Assembly (NCBI GenBank): GCA_900317055.1
Contig: ONFF01000009.1
Coordinates: 1 to 64,000, forward strand
DNA from: an uncultured Bacteroidales bacterium
Lineage (GTDB): Bacteria; Bacteroidota; Bacteroidia; Bacteroidales; F082
Direction of reading: 5' to 3'
Length of the DNA stretch: 64,000 bases
The translations under genes were made by a program, and so were the position numbers. Shown one piece after another: positions 8,144 through 15,795 of this stretch. The number at the start of each line of letters is the position of its first letter. The first letter of the stretch is position 1. Below the pieces are notes generated by a model. The model made no database searches. It was not told where the DNA came from and saw nothing but the letters and a program-made list of their open reading frames with translations.

Positions 8144-8698
8144 TTATGGTATTCTTGTCAATGAGAAATCGCCCTTTTTGAAATAGAGCAAACCATATTC
8201 TTCATTGTAATACCAATCGTAGAGTTGTTCGCCTGTGTATTGGTTGTAGAGTTTTTCATGATGGACAAGTTCGTAATCAATGCCATTAATCGTAACATTT
8301 TCATATAAAGAAGGCAAATCACAACTGATGACAAGCTCGTTGTTCCAGTTGAAATACATTCCTTTTTCTGGATAAATTGTGAAACTGATAAAGGATGGGT
8401 AGGTCTCGCAAGTCAATTCTACAGTACGGGTGTAACAATAGACTCCTGGTGAACCAAAATCCAAAGTTTCGGTTCCGTAATTATGGTCAGTGTTATAATC
8501 GGAAAGATGGGTCTGATCCCAGGTCACTTGACAAACAACTGTGTCATTGTCTTGGTTGAGGAATTTCACCGTTTGCCCCATTTGGTAGGGAATGGCCGCA
8601 GTGTCTTCTTCTGAGAGCGGAACATAGTCGTTTTCCTTTTTGCATGAGCTAATCGCTAAAAGCACCATGCACATCATGATAATCTTCTTCATTTTCAT
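8144..8698 (-). CDS. lipoprotein, PYQMGQT family (second copy)
   Basis: 184 residues, lipobox AISSC. Shares the PYQMGQT block, the WYYNEEYGLLYFKKG segment and the terminal SLTRIP with the lipoprotein at 4636. Its start codon overlaps the stop of the upstream DUF3244-like gene (ATGA at 8695-8698), which indicates translational coupling. Function unknown. Confidence 0.8.
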   Translation of the reverse strand: MKMKKIIMMCMVLLAISSCKKENDYVPLSEEDTAAIPYQMGQTVKFLNQDNDTVVCQVTWDQTHLSDYNTDHNYGTETLDFGSPGVYCYTRTVELTCETYPSFISFTIYPEKGMYFNWNNELVISCDLPSLYENVTINGIDYELVHHEKLYNQYTGEQLYDWYYNEEYGLLYFKKGDFSLTRIP

Positions 8699-9135
8699 TG
8701 TTGTATGGTTTTATTGATGATACTAAGATTAATTGCCGATGGGTTTTCAAAGTGGAACCAGCCCGAGGCTTCGTCCACCTCGTTAGTGATATAGAGTTTG
8801 TAGTCGCCTGTAGGCTCATCGCCTATGAAGATGCGCAGCGTGGCAGGTTGTTGTTTGCTCACTCTTCGGGCAAAGAGCACGTCGCCATTTTTCGCGGTGA
8901 GGGTCATGGCGCAGTTTTCGACAGTTTCGTTGAAGTAAACGTATACGATATTGTCCACCAATTCCGCGTAAATGTTGACATAACGCATGTCGGGTTTGAT
9001 CATTGAGCCTTTCAGATCGATTTTGTCTTTGTCATCGCCTGAAACATAATCCATTGTGAGCTTTTGTTTCTCGCACGAAACAAACATCAAAGTAATGATG
9101 GTGCAAAGAGATAAGATTAAAGTTTTGTATTTCAT
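8695..9135 (-). CDS. DUF3244-like lipoprotein (second copy)
   Basis: 146 residues with lipobox MFVSC, paralogous to the gene at 7713. Start placed at MKYKTL (9135); an in-frame ATG at 9147 would overlap the end of the regulator gene at 9140. Only a few bases separate it from that regulator, so the regulator and the lipoprotein array are probably one transcript. Confidence 0.75.
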   Translation of the reverse strand: MKYKTLILSLCTIITLMFVSCEKQKLTMDYVSGDDKDKIDLKGSMIKPDMRYVNIYAELVDNIVYVYFNETVENCAMTLTAKNGDVLFARRVSKQQPATLRIFIGDEPTGDYKLYITNEVDEASGWFHFENPSAINLSIINKTIQQ

Positions 9136-9139
9136 GGTT

Positions 9140-10723
9140 TTAAACATTTTCTTTCATTTTGTTGTTGAGGCTTGCGCGGATTTTGTCGACATTGTAGACG
9201 CTGCAACCGAGCACATTGGCATACTCTTGGCGTGATAGTTTGAAATGCGACAGCAGGCAATAGCGGAATTCCTGTTCGCTGAGGTCGGGGTATTGCTTAT
9301 GCACAAAGGCGATGAAGCCCGGATGTACCCCTTCGAAAGCGGCTTCGAAGCCAGCCCAATGGTCTTCGCCATCAAAGAGCGACTTCTCCAAGTCCTTGAA
9401 AGCGATCGGGTTGCTTCTGTCGCGCGACAGCACTTCAAAGCAGCGGATGATGTTGCATTTCTGTAGGTATTCATCTTTCAGCTTGTCGCCAAATTCAGCC
9501 TGTAGTTCGCTTTGCTGCGCGTTCTGTTTTTGCAGTTCATCGTATTGTGCTTGCATTGCAGTCTGCTCTTGCTGTTGTTGCACATTGCGTTTTTTCAGTT
9601 CCAGCAAGTTCGCGTTGATTTCTGCTTCAATACGCTTCTTTTTCAAAGCGTTGAGAATCAATATGGTGACTAAAACCAAGGCCGCAATCAGGATGATGGT
9701 GAGCACGATGATCAGCCTTTGTCGCGAGAGCATCTGGCGGTTATGTTGGTTGGCCTGTGCCTCAAAGTCGTATTTCTTCTGGATTTCGAGGACGGAACTT
9801 TGGGTTTGGTCGCCAAGAATGTCCAAAGCCACCTGTTCGTGCTGTTTTTCAAACTGATAGGCACTTTCATAGTCGCCCACGACAAGCGCATCCTTAATCA
9901 AAAATCCATATACGGCAGCTTGTGTCTCTGGTTTGATGTCTGTTTCCTCTATTGCGTTAAGCATCTGTGTCTTATAGTATTCCAACGAATCGCGTTCGTC
10001 TAATGCCAAATGCACCTTGGCGAGGTTGAGCAAGGCGATGGGGCGGCGTTTTTGGTCGGTTAGGGGTAAGGCTTTTCGCAAGCATTCTTTGGCGTTGTCG
10101 TATTTGTCAAGAAGCTGATAGGCAACGGAATAGTTGTTCCAAACTGAGGCTTCGGTGATTTTGTCTTCGGCGGTTTGGGCCAAATGCAAGGCTTGGTTGA
10201 GATAGACAAAAGCACTGTCGTACTCGTCGATGACGATGTTCATCATGGCCACGGCATTGAGGCATTTGGCTTTGCGCGAGAGGCTGTCGCCCCACAATTC
10301 TGCCGCGGCTTTGTAGTTGGTGATGGCTTCGGCTTCGTTGCCATTGTTGTTGAGCAGGTCACCTATATAATATTGAGCGAAGGCCGCACTGATCGAGTCG
10401 CCCGCCATGCGGCCATAGCGGTCGGCTTCCTTGTAGCAGTTCATCGCGGACTCATATTCCTTTTTGGCTTGGCGTACGCAACCGCTATAGAGGGCGGCAG
10501 GCGCAGCGTTTCCATAATCTTTTTGCTTCACGAAAAAGTCGTAAGCCTCAAAGATTTGGTCGTCCTGGCTGATGTCCTCGTAAGCTTTATATTTGGAGCG
10601 CACCTCTGCTACTACGGCTTGCATCCGTTCCGACTTGCTTTTTGTGTTGCAAGCAGGGAGGAGCAGAACCGCCGCGAGGAGGAGCAAAATACCTGTTTTT
10701 ATTTTCACCGATTCACAATTCAT
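9140..10723 (-). CDS. TPR sensor-regulator with membrane anchor and C-terminal HTH
   Basis: 527 residues in the order seen in many Bacteroidetes TPR regulators: lipoprotein-type signal (LLLLAAVLLLPAC), tetratricopeptide repeats from about 40 to 320, one membrane helix at about 337-358 (LIIVLTIILIAALVLVTILI), a Gln-rich coiled coil at about 362-420, and a helix-turn-helix-like end (DLSEQEFRYCLLSHFKLSRQEYANVLGCS). The repeats would face the periplasm and the HTH the cytoplasm. Start at 10723 gives the signal peptide; the longer frame is unlikely. It heads an array of envelope genes and is preceded by a -7 box (10745) and the three-box element at 10789-10856, so autoregulation is plausible. A second regulator of the same plan is at 49276. 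Confidence 0.8.
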   Translation of the reverse strand: MNCESVKIKTGILLLLAAVLLLPACNTKSKSERMQAVVAEVRSKYKAYEDISQDDQIFEAYDFFVKQKDYGNAAPAALYSGCVRQAKKEYESAMNCYKEADRYGRMAGDSISAAFAQYYIGDLLNNNGNEAEAITNYKAAAELWGDSLSRKAKCLNAVAMMNIVIDEYDSAFVYLNQALHLAQTAEDKITEASVWNNYSVAYQLLDKYDNAKECLRKALPLTDQKRRPIALLNLAKVHLALDERDSLEYYKTQMLNAIEETDIKPETQAAVYGFLIKDALVVGDYESAYQFEKQHEQVALDILGDQTQSSVLEIQKKYDFEAQANQHNRQMLSRQRLIIVLTIILIAALVLVTILILNALKKKRIEAEINANLLELKKRNVQQQQEQTAMQAQYDELQKQNAQQSELQAEFGDKLKDEYLQKCNIIRCFEVLSRDRSNPIAFKDLEKSLFDGEDHWAGFEAAFEGVHPGFIAFVHKQYPDLSEQEFRYCLLSHFKLSRQEYANVLGCSVYNVDKIRASLNNKMKENV

Positions 10724-10744
10724 TGCGTGTTCCGTTTTTCGGTG

Positions 10745-10752
10745 CAAATGTA
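10745..10752 (-). promoter_or_regulatory. -7 element of the TPR regulator promoter
   Basis: Minus-strand TACATTTG, 22 nt before the start codon at 10723; a TTG lies 23 bp further upstream (10776-10778). Confidence 0.65.
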
Positions 10753-10788
10753 TTACAAAATTTCGATGAAAAATACAACTGAATAGAC

Positions 10789-10856
10789 CATTACAAACTT
10801 TTACAAAAGTCAAATATTGACAATCAATGGATTACAATTCTTGATTACAAACTTTT
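10789..10856 (-). promoter_or_regulatory. three-box upstream element, copy 1
   Basis: Plus-strand CATTACAAACTTTTACAA at 10789-10806, TGACAATCA at 10818-10826 and TTACAAACTTTT at 10845-10856. The first box begins 37-39 bp beyond the -7 element, the middle box 27 bp after the first TTACAA and the last 54 bp after it. Two other promoters (copies at 11549 and 49209) keep the same spacing. Probable operator; the binding protein is unknown. Confidence 0.65.
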
Positions 10857-10875
10857 GATTATTGCTTGACATAAT

Positions 10876-10901
10876 AAAAACCGCAACATTGTGCGGTTTT
10901 T
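10876..10901 (-). terminator. intrinsic terminator of the barrel gene at 10928
   Basis: AAAAACCGCA (10876-10885) and TGCGGTTTTT (10892-10901) form a perfect 10-bp stem with a six-base loop, 27 bp after the stop of the minus-strand barrel gene. Confidence 0.8.
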
Positions 10902-10927
10902 CGATTTTTCGGCTTGAAGTGCCGAAA

Positions 10928-11425
10928 TTAAAATTTATATCGGATGCTTAAACCGAAATCAGCCCACCGGAATACAGTGGTAGGGACAAGATATAAGCAG
11001 GGACGGAAGTCCAATGCAAGTTGGAGAGGGATGGCATTGAAATGATAGTCCATACCAACTTGACCCACTACACCTACCGCGCCTGCAAAGTTAATTGGAT
11101 GATTATAGGAGTGACCATCATAGTTGAATATTTCTAATCTGGGACCAAAACCAAAATACCACCCAAGGTTTTTAGCGGCAGAAATATCAAAATGCAATTG
11201 ATAGACGCCCGTTAAAAACAAAAATCCTATGTCAAAATAATCATCAACCCTGTAACCAAGGTCTGCCTCAAAGCGGTGGGGGGCACCTAAACTTCGCTGA
11301 TAAGAGATTTCTCCGCAATACCATTGATTGCCACCGCTAAGGCGCACACCTATGGCATTGTTTTGTGCCTTTGCCGCAAAGGCTAAACCCATAACTGCAA
11401 CAACAAGAAGAATTACTTTTTTCAT
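10928..11425 (-). CDS. outer-membrane beta-barrel protein
   Basis: 165 residues: signal peptide ending AAKAQ, strand-rich body (FDIGFLFLTGVYQLHFDIS) and a C-terminal FGLSIRYKF that fits the barrel insertion signal. Monocistronic: own promoter (11507), own terminator (10876). It shares the three-box upstream element with the neighbouring TPR regulator, so it is a likely regulatory target. Ligand unknown. Confidence 0.8.
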   Translation of the reverse strand: MKKVILLVVAVMGLAFAAKAQNNAIGVRLSGGNQWYCGEISYQRSLGAPHRFEADLGYRVDDYFDIGFLFLTGVYQLHFDISAAKNLGWYFGFGPRLEIFNYDGHSYNHPINFAGAVGVVGQVGMDYHFNAIPLQLALDFRPCLYLVPTTVFRWADFGLSIRYKF

Positions 11426-11506
11426 TAAGAACAGAATTAGTAGTTTACATATTGGACATGAAAAACTTCAAACCAGGTGGCACTTTGTTTGTCCGATTTT
11501 CCACTG

Positions 11507-11514
11507 CAAAAGTA
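11507..11514 (-). promoter_or_regulatory. -7 element of the barrel gene at 10928
   Basis: Minus-strand TACTTTTG about 82 nt before the start at 11425, giving a leader of roughly 75 nt. Confidence 0.6.
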
Positions 11515-11548
11515 TGAATAAAAACCATCTTTTCACGCACAAACGTGT

Positions 11549-11616
11549 CATTACAAACTTTTACAATAATTTGATGCTGATAATCAGGGTGTTGGTGTTT
11601 TGGATTACAAGTTTTT
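11549..11616 (-). promoter_or_regulatory. three-box upstream element, copy 2
   Basis: CATTACAAACTTTTACAA (11549-11566, 18 of 18 identical to copy 1), TGATAATCA (11578-11586) and TTACAAGTTTTT (11605-11616). Internal spacings of 27 and 54 bp equal those at 10789; the first TTACAA starts 37 bp beyond the -7 element. Confidence 0.65.
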
Positions 11617-11620
11617 TTGC

Positions 11621-11718
11621 GCGTGTCGGAGACACGCTATCCTATTATCCCCATACTCGCAGTGTGGGGTGTGCGTCCCACACTGCCCGTCTCTCTACAC
11701 CGCGTGTCGAAGACACGC
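11621..11718. repeat. REP-like palindromes, transposase 3' side
   Basis: Hairpin GCGTGTC-GGA-GACACGC (11621-11637), then a CCCCATAC...GTGTGGGG hairpin (11649-11669), then GCGTGTC-GAA-GACACGC (11702-11718) ending two bases before the transposase stop. The first pair is the inverted form of the unit found on the other side of the gene. Confidence 0.75.
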
Positions 11719-11720
11719 TA

Positions 11721-12173
11721 CTAGTCATCTCGTAGGAAGTATCGCTCGTCGATACTGACCCCATTCTCTGTCAGGAAAGCTCGATGCTCCTCGGCAAAAG
11801 TCTTCCTACGATGATGCTCCTTCTGCTTCTTGATGTAGCCTACGATCATGTCCTTGTCGCGTAAGCTATAACTAAATCCGGCATACTCTCGTCCCCAGCC
11901 ACAAAAGCGTGGGAAGTGTGGATTTGCTTTCAGCCACTTGCTGCTGTCTGTCTTCACTCGTTGCACGAACGAGGCCAGTGATAAGTATGACGGCAATGAT
12001 ACGAACATGTGTATATGGTCGGCAATGCCGCCTATGCGGTAGGTTTGGCATTTCAGGTTCTTTGCTATGCCATAGATGTAGGCGTATAGTTCCCGCTCAT
12101 GTTCTTCGTTGATGGTTGGTTCGCTGCGGTAGGTGCGGATGACGATGTGGTAGTATGATGTTGTGTAGCTCAT
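11721..12173 (-). CDS. REP-associated tyrosine transposase (Y1/IS200-like, RAYT)
   Basis: 150-residue single-domain HUH transposase. The HUH motif is in GGIADHIHMFVSLP and the catalytic tyrosine is probably in DMIVGYIKKQKEHH. Such enzymes cut and join single-stranded DNA at hairpins. Start at MSYTTS (12173); the longer open frame upstream is translated repeat. The gene is flanked on both sides by GCGTGTC..GACACGC and CCCCACA..TGTGGGG palindromes, the layout of RAYT genes that mobilise or maintain REP sequences. Frame looks intact, so it may be active. Confidence 0.9.
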   Translation of the reverse strand: MSYTTSYYHIVIRTYRSEPTINEEHERELYAYIYGIAKNLKCQTYRIGGIADHIHMFVSLPSYLSLASFVQRVKTDSSKWLKANPHFPRFCGWGREYAGFSYSLRDKDMIVGYIKKQKEHHRRKTFAEEHRAFLTENGVSIDERYFLRDD

Positions 12174-12189
12174 GGTGATGTGTTTTGGG

Positions 12190-12349
12190 CCCCACTCTGC
12201 ATGTGGGGATGTGTGGTGTGTGTCGCCCCACACTGTATGTGGGGTAAATAGGATGGCGTGTCTTCGACACGCTGAGATTGTCTTGGGGAGGTGCTGTGAG
12301 CCCCCACACTGCATGTGGGGTAAATAGAATGGCGTGTCTTCGACACGCT
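12190..12349. repeat. REP-like palindrome array, transposase 5' side
   Basis: Three CCCCAC(A/T)CTG..ATGTGGGG hairpins (12190-12208, 12226-12244, 12302-12320). The last two are each followed by TAAATAG(A/G)ATG and GCGTGTC-TTC-GACACGC (12256-12272 and 12332-12348). This gives two direct copies of a unit of about 48 bp. The second reaches the end of the helicase gene at 12355. Confidence 0.8.
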
Positions 12350-12354
12350 TTGGA

Positions 12355-14895
12355 TTAGTCCTCTTCTTGTGGAGGGTTGTCAAAGAAGTGCTCTTGTTGT
12401 AGTTCTACCAGTACGGCCTTGATTTCACCGTATTGGTATTCTGGGCCAAGCACTTCTCGCGCAATGTTGATTTGAGGGTCAAAAGTGGACTCAAAGTACT
12501 CTAAAATCTCGTTGTATTTTTCTTTTTCAAGGATCTGTGAGGCTTTGAGAGTGCCTTCTTCCACATAATGGACCAAATGACCGAGAATCGTGCTGATGGC
12601 TAGACCTCTTTCCTTGGCGATGGCCTCGACCGACAATCCATTGTCAAACAATTCTTTGGTGATACGATAGGTGTCGCCTATTTGTCTCTTTTTGGTCACT
12701 TGAGAAAGATCTCCGATGTCGGTGGTTTGAGGGTCTTTGCCAATGAATCGTAGCACAATGTCCAATATTTCGGCTCCATAATTCCTGACGCGCTTGGTGC
12801 CCATGCCTTCTGTTGCCCTCAGTTCTGAAAGGGTGACGGGTTTATCGGTCGCAATGGTTTTGAGGGTTTTGATAGGTGCGATGTTGGAAGGGGGCACATC
12901 ATCGGCTTCGGCTCGTGCTGCACGCCAAGACAGCAAAATGGAATAAAGACTGCCATTCTTGCTCGGCTCAAATTTGATTTCCACCTTCTTCTTCCCGCTT
13001 TTCTCTGCCTCGATGGCTTTCACCGACTTGGTTTTTTGGTATTCCTTGACCGTGAAACCCTCTTTGCAAGCTTCCAAGCAGCATCCTTTCAGATAGATGT
13101 CTTCTTTGAGCAACTTCAAGGCTTCGGTGAGTTGCTCGTTGACGGCTTGGTTGTCGGTTTTGAAAGGCAAATCGAACAATCCGGCGGCGATGGATTTTAG
13201 ATGCTCGTCAAAGTAGGCAACACCTTTTATTAGACGCTCTTGCAAAACTGGGTTTTGCTCGCATGAAGGCGCTTGTTCATGCAGCTTCTGAATCTGGCCT
13301 TCGAATTTGATACCGACTGAACTTAGTTCCTCATGTATCTTGTTGCGTCGCTGCGAGAGGTCTTGGATCAACGAGTGCTCAAAGAGGGTGTCGTTGTCGT
13401 AAATCACCTTCATTAGTCGGCCAAAGTCCTTGTAGATGCTGTCGAAGTCAATGAGTTCGAGCATGGTCTCCAGCTCGTAGTCGTGGCGCAATTGGTCGAC
13501 TTTTTCTTGGGTAGGCTCTTTCTCGGGAAGTTGTTCCACAAATTGGTTGACGGAGAAATCGTTGACCAGGGCGTTGGAGCTGATGCGCGTCTTCAGCACG
13601 AGGCCTTCCAACGAGGTGCAACGGCTGAGGGCGACATAGACCTGTCCGTGGGCAAATGCTTGTCCCGCATCAACGATGACCTTGTCGAAGGTGAGGCCTT
13701 GGCTCTTGTGGATGGTGACCGCCCAAGCCAGACGCAAAGGGATTTGTGTGAAACTGCCAATCTCCTTTTCTTCAATATCCTGATTCTCAGCATTGATGGC
13801 ATACTCCATATTCTGCCACTTCAGCTTTGGAACGGTGATGCGTTCTCCGTCGCTTTCCACGGTGACAGTGCCTTCCTTTTCATCGTAGCCCACCAATCGG
13901 CCGATCTTGCCGTTAAAGAAAGCCTTCTCTGGGGTGGGGTCGTTTTTGACAAACATCACCTGAGCACCAACTTTTAACTCCAGCTCTTCCTTGGTGGGGT
14001 AGGTGTTCTCAGGGAAGGTGCCGTGGACTTCGGCCTTGAAAGTCAGCGTCTTTTCTTTGATGGCAGCCAGTTTCGAATCGTTGATTTGGTCGGCTTGGTA
14101 GTTGTGGGTGGTCAGGGTGATGTAGCCTTCCTCGTCTTTTGGCACGAAGCCTGGTTTGAAGCGGCTGTTGAGCACCCTTACGCAATCGGCATCCATTTGG
14201 TTGTTGCGCACCTTGTTCAACAATGAGATGAAGTCGTCATCGTGTTGGCGGTAGATGTGTTCCAGCTCCACGCAGACATAAGGTGCTTTTTTCAGCACTT
14301 GGCTACCGAAAAAATAGGGGGTGTCGTAATAGGGCGACAGCACTTCCCATTCCTCGGGTTTGGCCACAGGTGCCAGTTGGTGTACATCGCCAATCATCAG
14401 CAGTTGCAGACCGCCAAAAGGTTTCTGCGAACGGCGTACACGGCGCAACACCGCATCAATGGCATCCAAGACATCGGCGCGCACCATGCTGATCTCGTCG
14501 ATGATGAGCAGGTCGAGGCTGCGCATCAGGTTGATTTTCTTCTTGTTGAGTTTTTGGTATTGTGCGGCCAACGATTTTGCATTGTAGCCTTTGCCCAATG
14601 CGTTTTCAGGCAGTTGCGGTCCAAAAGGCAGCTGGAAGAACGAGTGAATGGTTTGTCCGCCCGCATTGATGGCAGCCACGCCCGTGGGTGCCACTACGAC
14701 CATGCGTTTGTAGGTCTTCAGTGGAAGGTTCTTCAAAAAAGTGGTCTTTCCCGTGCCCGCCTTTCCTGTGAGGAAGATGTGCGAGTCGGTGTAGAGCACC
14801 AGTTCTTCGACGAACTCAAGTTTCTGGTTAGTAAAGGTTTGCTGCGCCATGCTTTGGATTGCGTTCATTTGGCTAAAGTAGTGATTATTTTTCAT
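12355..14895 (-). CDS. Pif1-like helicase with HRDC and HTH-like C-terminus
   Basis: 846-residue superfamily 1B helicase. Walker A GKAGTGKTT and the GVAAINAGGQTIHSFF segment identify the Pif1/RecD-like core; Walker B is LLIIDEISMV; the C-terminal helicase half has TIHKSQGLTFDKVIVD and VYVALSRCTS. Beyond the core, SELRATEGMGTKRVRNYGAEIL resembles an HRDC domain and the last 130 residues (RITKELFDNGLSVEAIAKERGL) an HTH of the RQC or HTH_40 type. It probably unwinds DNA or DNA-RNA structures during replication and repair. ATG 14895 is used; internal ATGs at 14868 and 14850 also precede the core. Not obviously part of the transposon. Confidence 0.9.
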   Translation of the reverse strand: MKNNHYFSQMNAIQSMAQQTFTNQKLEFVEELVLYTDSHIFLTGKAGTGKTTFLKNLPLKTYKRMVVVAPTGVAAINAGGQTIHSFFQLPFGPQLPENALGKGYNAKSLAAQYQKLNKKKINLMRSLDLLIIDEISMVRADVLDAIDAVLRRVRRSQKPFGGLQLLMIGDVHQLAPVAKPEEWEVLSPYYDTPYFFGSQVLKKAPYVCVELEHIYRQHDDDFISLLNKVRNNQMDADCVRVLNSRFKPGFVPKDEEGYITLTTHNYQADQINDSKLAAIKEKTLTFKAEVHGTFPENTYPTKEELELKVGAQVMFVKNDPTPEKAFFNGKIGRLVGYDEKEGTVTVESDGERITVPKLKWQNMEYAINAENQDIEEKEIGSFTQIPLRLAWAVTIHKSQGLTFDKVIVDAGQAFAHGQVYVALSRCTSLEGLVLKTRISSNALVNDFSVNQFVEQLPEKEPTQEKVDQLRHDYELETMLELIDFDSIYKDFGRLMKVIYDNDTLFEHSLIQDLSQRRNKIHEELSSVGIKFEGQIQKLHEQAPSCEQNPVLQERLIKGVAYFDEHLKSIAAGLFDLPFKTDNQAVNEQLTEALKLLKEDIYLKGCCLEACKEGFTVKEYQKTKSVKAIEAEKSGKKKVEIKFEPSKNGSLYSILLSWRAARAEADDVPPSNIAPIKTLKTIATDKPVTLSELRATEGMGTKRVRNYGAEILDIVLRFIGKDPQTTDIGDLSQVTKKRQIGDTYRITKELFDNGLSVEAIAKERGLAISTILGHLVHYVEEGTLKASQILEKEKYNEILEYFESTFDPQINIAREVLGPEYQYGEIKAVLVELQQEHFFDNPPQEED

Positions 14896-14923
14896 TTTTA
14901 TGGTGGGGTATTAGTTTTTGTTG

Positions 14924-14931
14924 TAATTTTG
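14924..14931 (+). promoter_or_regulatory. -7 element of a candidate small RNA
   Basis: Plus-strand TAATTTTG lies between the divergent helicase start and the LPD3-like gene. No plus-strand protein gene follows, which is why a non-coding product is proposed. No clear -33 box. Confidence 0.5.
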
Positions 14932-14935
14932 CAGG

Positions 14936-15056
14936 CAGAAAATTAACTAGAGGACGGGAAATGCCAAATAGCAAGTTCGTTTCCGATAGGCTAATTTGGA
15001 AGTCCACACTGCGGATAAGGTTAAGCATTGCTCCTTTCAGGTGTGGACTTTCTTTT
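14936..15056 (+). ncRNA. candidate structured small RNA of about 120 nt
   Basis: The transcript expected from the -7 element at 14924 would fold into an outer stem (AAATTA at 14940-14945 with TAATTT at 14992-14997), an inner stem (CGGGAAA at 14955-14961 with TTTCCG at 14980-14985, one bulge), and end in a 10-bp hairpin (15000-15009 with 15041-15050) followed by a T-rich tract. It carries no ORF of note and matches no RNA family I recognise. Promoter, nested stems and terminator support it; expression is inferred. Confidence 0.45.
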
Positions 15057-15058
15057 TA
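15000..15058. terminator. terminator hairpin shared by the small RNA and the LPD3-like gene
   Basis: AAGTCCACAC and GTGTGGACTT form a perfect 10-bp stem with a 31-base loop, then TTTCTTTTT. The distal arm overlaps the last codons of the minus-strand gene at 15037. Confidence 0.55.
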
Positions 15059-15483
15059 TTGATTTCTATGTTGTAATAGTATTTGCCTCCTTTTTGGAAT
15101 TGTACTGCTAATCGTATATTCTCTTTCTTTCCATCTATAAGGCATTTACACTTGAAATTCAAATATCCGATGATATTAGGACCATCCGTAGTCTTTGGAT
15201 TTCCCCAATTGTTGTATTCAGCATATTTGATGATTTCTGGCAACACTACTACTGCCGCAGCTTTTTTAAAGTATATAGCTTCGCCAAAAGCGGTCTTTCT
15301 TGCTGATGTCACAGAAATGATAATAGGCAATCCCGTGTCAACATTTATGACAACCTTCCCTACATATTTGTTTTTAATATGGGCAAAAACAACAGTTCTC
15401 AATTGTTGTAGTTTCAATTCCTTCCATTCAGCAGGTGTTTCAGCTTTTGGAATAACGCTTTGTTTGTATCTCTTGCTTTCCAT
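15037..15483 (-). CDS. LPD3-like domain protein (large polyvalent protein-associated)
   Basis: 148 residues, AT-rich compared with its neighbours. The pattern VDTGLPIIISVTSARKT followed by KKAAAVVVLPEIIKYAEYNNW and a closing YYYNIEI resembles LPD3 domains, which are otherwise found in large polyvalent proteins of phages and conjugative elements and near BECR-fold nucleases. Here it stands alone. No signal peptide. It may be a small effector or a domesticated fragment from a mobile element; the distinct composition supports transfer. Family match is from memory and moderate. Confidence 0.55.
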   Translation of the reverse strand: MESKRYKQSVIPKAETPAEWKELKLQQLRTVVFAHIKNKYVGKVVINVDTGLPIIISVTSARKTAFGEAIYFKKAAAVVVLPEIIKYAEYNNWGNPKTTDGPNIIGYLNFKCKCLIDGKKENIRLAVQFQKGGKYYYNIEINKKKVHT

Positions 15484-15795
15484 CTCGAATTAGGATTTAA
15501 TTCTGCAAAGATGCATCTCCCTTAAAGATAAAGCCGTTGAACAAACATTTGTTGTCGACAGTAGTCGTTTGTTGTCGTTTGCTGTCGGGTATGTTGTTGG
15601 TTTTTATTATCTTATAGATTTTTTCAAAACTACGGCCGTTGACTATGACTATGACCTTTTCATCGAAGTTGAAGCGGTCATAGTCATTGTCACAAGCCAT
15701 AGTCAAAAAACAATTATACAAATCAGCATTTCCTAAAGAAACATTTTCCTATCTTTGTAGGCTCAAATTTGTAATCATCAACAAATCTATATCCT
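15484..15795. repeat. intergenic region with two repeat families and a promoter
   Basis: 312 bp without a convincing gene. 15550-15589 holds GTCGTTTGTTGTCG-type direct repeats. 15636-15705 holds an imperfect palindrome (GACTATGACTATGACC against CGGTCATAGTCATTGTCAC) that recurs at 45375-45452. A short minus-strand open frame (15497-15700) is made almost entirely of these repeats and is not accepted. The -7 box for the downstream peptidase is at 15750. Confidence 0.6.
15750..15757 (+). promoter_or_regulatory. -7 element of the C69 dipeptidase promoter
   Basis: TATCTTTG, 38 nt before the ATG at 15796. It probably drives the dipeptidase and the DPP7 gene behind it. Confidence 0.65.

Noticed and set aside
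11549-11616. The TTACAAACTTTT boxes as ends of an insertion sequence next to the RAYT gene
   Set aside because: The same boxes with the same spacing occur upstream of two other promoters where no transposase is present, and they keep a constant distance to -7 elements.
15497-15700. A 67-codon minus-strand ORF in front of the LPD3-like gene, possibly an antitoxin
   Set aside because: Almost all of it is made of two repeat families: GTCGTTTGTTGTCG repeats (giving DSKRQQTTTVDNK) and the TATGACTATGAC palindrome also found at 45375. No protein family is recognisable.
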